Below are positions 47,207 to 54,174 of a stretch of DNA of 64,000 bases, piece by piece. This DNA comes from Periplaneta americana (taxonomy: Eukaryota > Arthropoda > Insecta > Blattodea > Blattidae): positions 102,797,330-102,861,329 of the forward strand of contig NC_091131.1 in NCBI RefSeq assembly GCF_040183065.1. The letters run 5' to 3'. Below the pieces are notes generated by a model. That model worked only from the letters and a program-made list of their open reading frames with translations, was not told the origin of the DNA and made no database searches. Position 1 is the stretch's first letter. Each line of letters begins with the position of its first letter. The position numbers and the translations under genes are program-made.

Positions 47207-50200
47207 TAATTCGTGACATTGAAGCTGTTGTTTTAAGAAAAGCGTACCGGTATAGTTAAACTTCTCTAACAGTTTATATTAATTTTAATACCGGTACTAT
47301 AACATAATTAGTGACATCTAAGCTAATATTTTTGGGTGGCATATCTTCGCTTTTATGAAACCTCTTATGTGACCTCAGAGAAAAGAAGAAATTAATTAAA
47401 AATCAATAGACCTGCACTGATCCTCAATGATGTCATTTAGCTTATGTTCATCATATTCACCAATGTTTTCTACAGAATTATTTCAACGCCCATTGATTTT
47501 TAATTAATTTTTTCTTCCTCCTGAAAAATGATTTTCTGTACTGTTACATAAGAGGTTTCATCAAAACAACGACGATATGGTGAAACTTCCCCCACAAGTT
47601 TAACATTAATTTTAATATTAATATAAGTTAGCTATTTCAGCTGATATTTTTGTAACAGCGCATAGTGAAACTATGTGTGACATCTCGTGATGAGAGAGTA
47701 TAATGTTTTACACTGTCACACGTTAAAAGTGTTAAAATTGTTTAAAAAGGTATTTACCTTCGACAGACGGCCCGTTTCGACGCTATTTGTCGTCGTCTTC
47801 AGTGTCTCTTGAACCACTGCTGATTTTGGCTCTGCGATGTGCAGTTGTCGATGGTAGGGGTGGGGGTGTGTTGTTCCTATGGTGGGGGTTGGCTGTCTGT
47901 ATGTTATGACGTATTATGATGTCAAACAATGTGTGCGTATTAAACTGTAGTTGCGTATTAAGTATGTAATGTGGGTGTGCTATTGTATTCTTATATATTT
48001 CGTATTGTTCTAGGATATTTAACTGTAAACTTTTTGGTGTAATGTGTAAAATTTCCATATCTGTTTCTATATTATTGTAGTCATGATTATTGTCGATAAT
48101 GTGATCTGCGTAATTTGATGTAATGTAAGGTTTGGTTATAGCTTTAATATGTTCGTTGTATCTTGTATGAAAGGATCTTTCTGTCTGTCCTATGTAAAAA
48201 TGTGGGCAACTATTGCATTTTAATTTATAAACTCCAGTTGAATTATATATATTTGAATGTTTAGTGTGGTTGTTTAAGAATTTCTGTGTTGTATTATTTG
48301 TTTTGTATGCAATTTTGTACTTTAGTTTTCTGAATGAAGTTGCGATTTTGTGGGTATTCGTATTGTGATATGTTAATGTTATGTATTTATTCTCGCGTGC
48401 TGTTTGTGTTGGTTTGGTCTGTTTTTGTTTTGCCTTTTTTATTAGTGTGTTTATTATGTTAGGGTTGTATCCATTGTCTTGTGCTATATATTTTATTGTG
48501 TTTAATTCTTCCGTGTAGTTGTCTTTGTTCATTGGTATATTAATTAATCTATGTGTCATTATACGGAAAGCTGCATGTTTATGTTGTATGGGATGATTTG
48601 ATGAATTGTGTATATGTGTTGTGGTTGTAGTGGGTTTCCTATATATTTTGAATTCGTGTCTGTTATTTGTTTTGGTTATGGTGATGTCTAAGAAGTTCAT
48701 AGCTTGCTTATGTTCCATTTCTACTGTATATTTTAATTTGGGGTGTATTTTGTTGAGTTGTTGATGTAGGTTTTCTATTTGTCTTTTGTTTCCATTATAT
48801 AAGACTATTATGTCAGCTACATATCGATGCCAGTACATTATTTTCTCTGCGTGTTTGTTGTTGTCGGTATTTAGTATGTGTGTTTGTTCTATGTTGTGAA
48901 TAAAGATTTCAGCTAATATACTTGATATAGGTGAACCCATTGGTAATCCTTCAGTTTGTGTATAGTATTTATTGTTATGTGTGAAATAATTTTGTTTAGT
49001 AATAATTTCTGTGATGTGTAAAATTTCGTTAATATGAGTCTGTGGTATGTTATTTTTGATAAGCATTTCCCGAAGTATTTCTAGTGTTTCTGTTACTGGT
49101 ATGTTTGTATATAGATTTACGATGTCAAATGATGCTAATGTTGTATTGTGTGGAATGTGTTTGTGTTTTATTTTGTTAACTAAGTCTATGGTGTTGATTA
49201 TTGTTGTTGGGTTTTCAAATTGTATACTATTTCTTATAATGTTGTCTATATATTTCGCTAAACTATACACAAACTGAAGGATTACCAATGGGTTCACCTA
49301 TATCAAGTATATTAGCTGAAATCTTTATTCACAACAAAATTAGCGAAATATATAGACAACATTATAAGAAATAGTATACAATTTGAAAACCCAACAACAA
49401 TAATCAACACCATAGACTTAGTTAACAAAATAAAACACAAACACATTCCACACAATACAACATTAGCATCATTTGACATCGTAAATCTATATACAAACAT
49501 ACCAGTAACAGAAACACTAGAAATACTTCGGGAAATGCTTATCAAAAATAACATACCACAGACTCATATTAACGAAATTTTACACATCACAGAAATTATT
49601 ACTAAACAAAATTATTTCACACATAACAATAAATACTATACACAAACTGAAGGATTACCAATGGGTTCACCTATATCAAGTATATTAGCTGAAATCTTTA
49701 TTCACAACATAGAACAAACACACATACTAAATACCGACAACAACAAACACGCAGAGAAAATAATGTACTGGCATCGATATGCAGATGACATAATAGTCTT
49801 ATATAATGGAAACAAAAGACAAATAGAAAACCTACATCAACAACTCAACAAAATACACCCCAAATTAAAATATACAGTAGAAATGGAACATAAGCAAGCT
49901 ATAAACTTCTTAGACATCACCATAACCAAAACAAATAACAGACACGAATTCAAAATATATAGGAAACCCACTACAACCACAACACATATACACTATTCAT
50001 CAAATCATCCCATACAACATAAACATGCAGCTTTCCGTACAATGACACATAGATTAATTAATATACCAATGAACAAAGACAACTACACGGAAGAATTAAA
50101 CACAATAAAATATATAGCACAAGACAATGGATACAACCCTAACATAATAGACAAACTAATAAAAAAGGCAAAACAAAAACAGACCAAACCAACACAAACA

Positions 50201-53200
50201 GCACGCGAGAATAAATACATAACATTAACATATCACAATACGAATACCCACAAAATCGCAACTTCATTCAGAAAACTAAAGTACAAAATTGCATACAAAA
50301 CAAATAATACAACACAGAAATTCTTAAACAACCACACTAAACATTCAAATATATATAATTCAACTGGAGTTTATAAATTAAAATGCAATAGTTGCCCACA
50401 TTTTTACATAGGACAGACAGGAAGATCCTTTCATACAAGATACAACGAACATATTAAAGCTGTAACCAAACCTTACATTACATCAAATTACGCAGATCAC
50501 ATTATCGACAATAATCATGACTACAATAATATAGAAACAGATATGGAAATTTTACACATCACACCAAAAAGTTTACAGTTAAATATCCTAGAACAATACG
50601 AAATATATAAGAATACAATAGCACACCCACATTACATACTTAATACGCAACTACAGTTTAATACGCACACATTGTTTGACATCATAATACGTCATAACAT
50701 ACAGACAGCCAACCCCCCCCCATAGGAACAACACACCCCCACCCCTACCATCGACAACTGCACATCGCAGAGCCAAAATCAGCAGTGGTTCAAGAGACAC
50801 TGAAGACGACGACAAATAGCGTCGAAACGGGCCGTCTGTCGAAGGTAAATACCTTTTTAAACAATTTTAACACTTTTAACGTGTGACAGTGTAAATTTTA
50901 TGTTTTTAACAAAGTGTTAACGAGAACTTTAATCAATGAAGTATAATGTTTTTTTTGTCGCAGGTGTAAAGGTGATATGACCATGTGTCCCGCCTGTCAG
51001 AACCCATTCACAGACGAGAGGAACGGGCTCGCCGAACGGCTAGCCGAGCAGCTACCGTACGCCTGCCCGAACGTGGACAAGGGCTGCAAGGAGAAACTGC
51101 TATTGAGAAAAATGGCAGCCCACGAGGTCGTGTGTCCTCAACGATTATACCACTGCGTGCCCTGCAGACCTCGCTGCAGGTGGAGGGGTCGTCGCTTTCA
51201 GGTGAAGCATACCCCCAGAGTACATTCAGAACCTCATTTCAAGAAGTGCTGAAGTTCGGGTGCATTAAATTTTAGGATTGCTCGTTTCATAAAAAATGTG
51301 AAAAAAAAAATAAATAAAATAAGAGTAAGGCTTATGATTTGAGTGATTTTGAAAGAGAATAAGTTGTTACAAAATCCGACACATGACGACGTTTTTTGAA
51401 TTTAATTTTTGTTCCTTTTAGCATGGTTAATTTTGTGTTATGGTCTGAAATTGATTGATTTATTTTAGTAGGTTATTTTACGACGGTTTATTAACATCTT
51501 AAGTTATTTAACGTCTGAATGAGATGTAGGTGATAATGCCGGTGGAATGAGTCCAGGGTCCAGCACCGAAAGTTACCCAGTTGCACATATTGGGTTGAGG
51601 GAAAACCCCGGAAAAAACCTCAACCAGGTAACTTGCCCCGAACGGGAATCGAACCCGGGCCACCTGGTTTCGCGGCCAGTCACGCTAACCGTTACTCTGC
51701 AGGTGTGGACTCTGAAATTGAACATTCCATGGTGGAAAAGATTCTGATAAAGCCTCAATGAAGAACAGTCCTAGTCAGTCAAAAGTCAAAGCTAAAGACG
51801 ATTAAGATGAAATCAATATTTCCCGTCTGAAATGTAGAAATAACGGATTTCTTGGTATTCAATGCATGAAAGAAATTATTATGATAAGATAAAATGCTTC
51901 CTTCATCGATTTATACAATAAGGGAGCTTCAAATTTGTTTCCGTATCTGTACAAACTGCAGGAACCAATTACAAAACTGAATTCTAGAGTTGTTATCAGG
52001 ATTAGTCAGTCTTTGAACCATTGAAATCTTATACGGTCGCACTTTCAGTCATTTTGTTGCATGTCATGTGCGGATTCACGTGCATTTGTACACTGTAATG
52101 CTAGGCAATTGGGAGATTTTCTTGGACATGTTCCTAATGCTGTTCAAGTTTCGTCCAATTTTTCTTCTGTCAAAATAGTCTTCCTTTTGTTTGTTTTCTT
52201 GTTCAAAAAAAAAAAAAAAAAAACGAACCAGTAGCGCAAAACTTTTTATGAAGTATCTTTATTATTAACTTACTTCGGACATTTACACCAGGAATTTTTT
52301 CACAAATTTAAATCTACACTCGTGATAAGATCCATACTCATCAAAAGTATCCACGAATACTACGCATTATTCCACACTGTAGTTCACGTTTTAAGGACTA
52401 CGTCGATCTCAGATACACTGCACTGTGATAAGAACAGCTATTCACCCAAGTTACCGGGAATCATGGAGAAACTTCCCTATATGGAGTTCGGAAATATTCT
52501 GTACACAAGAATTCTGCTGTCCAAATTATAGTACAATACAGGACTAATCTTTGTTGTACATAATTATTTATCTTGAATCAGTGCCATAGATATCAGATAT
52601 GTTACAGACTATAGAGCCTTCACCTCAGCATTTCTATTATTTTTGTCGTCGTTGTCCTACTCCTCCTCACGATAAATCATATTACTACTTCTTTTTCATT
52701 AATTTTCTTCTTTTTAGTTTTCTTAAAAATGGGCACAAGATACATTCTGATAATTCAGAAACTGTAAATCAATGAAACAGTAGAATGGAAACAAAGTTAA
52801 TTTTTAGATTTGCTGTAATACATGTACTTTGTTTATGAGGCTTATCATACTTCAAGTAATTTGAGTGCCTTTGTGATAAGATATGAAGTCGGATGTACCA
52901 GAATAAAATATCTATAGATATTGTGCCGGATTTCAAATAAAAATATTTACTGATAAAGATCTAAGTTGTTGTTTAGTCAACTGTCCGAAGACAGGTTTGA
53001 ACCTCATAAGTGACACCAATGAGGCATCACTCAAAAGGCAACTAAGCCAGGAGACAATGGGGTGGTGTGGCCAGATCCTTTCCTCCTCCATTGCATACAT
53101 CACTGACTAATAACATACCGGTATTACATTAATCAGACTTGAGATGTACGGTATACAAACAATTGAATGGGTGAGAATGAGATAGTCCAAAGGACACTTT

Positions 53201-53696
53201 TAACAAAAATGATTTTTGTGCGAATTCATTTCTTATACATATGAAGAAGCTACTAGTACAATATTACGAAAATTATTCAACAAATGACGTAAGTATACGC
53301 CAAATAAATTATGATCCCACACCTAATACAATGCGATCGAAAAGTTCCTCTGCAACTCCATTAATTCTAGTAATTCTGTAGAAAGTTTGCACTCTCACAT
53401 TCATTCCGGTTTGACAACCCACACCACCAATCCATCATATATTCCTATCTCTATTCCTCTACACAGAACATTCTTCTACTCATCATCTTTCAGCATATCG
53501 ATTCCACACCTCTGGAATTCTCTCCCTGATCATGTCAGAACTGTCGGACAATATCAAAATTCAAATTTAAATTAAAGAATCGCATTCTAGTTCATGTTGA
53601 ACACCTGTCAGGTTGCGCAACTTCGGCTTAACCCATGCCATATTATAATAAATATTGTAACTATGTTGCTGTAAAATTGACAAGTAATATGTAATC

Positions 53697-53739
<43 letters not shown>

Positions 53740-54143
53740 CAGTTATCACTATCATCATTGCTATCTCTGTTTTCTTTTCCTTGTATTAGCTTGATGAGAG
53801 CTCTATAGTGTTCTTTTGACCCTGTTGACCCTCTATAGCAGCGGTCGTCAGCACAGAGCACCCTGGGGTTAGCGTCCCTTACCCGCGGAAAACACATATG
53901 GTGCACTCATAGCTGCTAGCAGGTATGCTCTCTACCTCTTCCTGCTGCACAACGGGGCACACGGGACGGCTCCGTTTACCGTTTGCACATTTCAGCGAGT
54001 GCCGACAACCACTGCTCTATAGGGCTTTAATTTAATTTGTATTATTTTCATCAGTGTTTGTATTCCTTTTTTTTTTGTATTTATATGTGCTATCTGGCAG
54101 GATGGAAGAGAAGGCCTTATGGCCTTAAATCTGTCAGATTAAA

Positions 54144-54174
<31 letters not shown>

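Larger units (their letters stand above)
47710..50939. mobile_element. Penelope-like element, head-to-head inverted dimer
   Basis: Left arm 47710-49261 (minus) and right arm 49340-50939 (plus) are near-identical inverted copies of a 5'-truncated Penelope-like element, separated by a 78-bp spacer. The duplication agtataatgtttt lies at 47697-47709 and 50940-50952, so the whole dimer inserted as one unit in intron 1. The right arm runs about 45 bp further at its 3' end than the left. Both 3' ends share cgaaacgggccgtctgtcga. Confidence 0.92.

Noticed and set aside
49047-49277. ORFs of 76-80 codons at 49047 (+) and 49312 (-)
   Set aside because: They are antisense shadows of the Penelope coding frame and appear twice only because the arms are duplicated.
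47710-50939. LTR retrotransposon or provirus reading of the inverted arms
   Set aside because: The arms are inverted, not direct, and the proteins are Penelope RT plus GIY-YIG; no gag, protease, integrase or envelope is present.
50985-51275. 96-codon ORF overlapping exon 2 in another frame
   Set aside because: Shadow of the sina-like exon; the zinc ligands are in the other frame.
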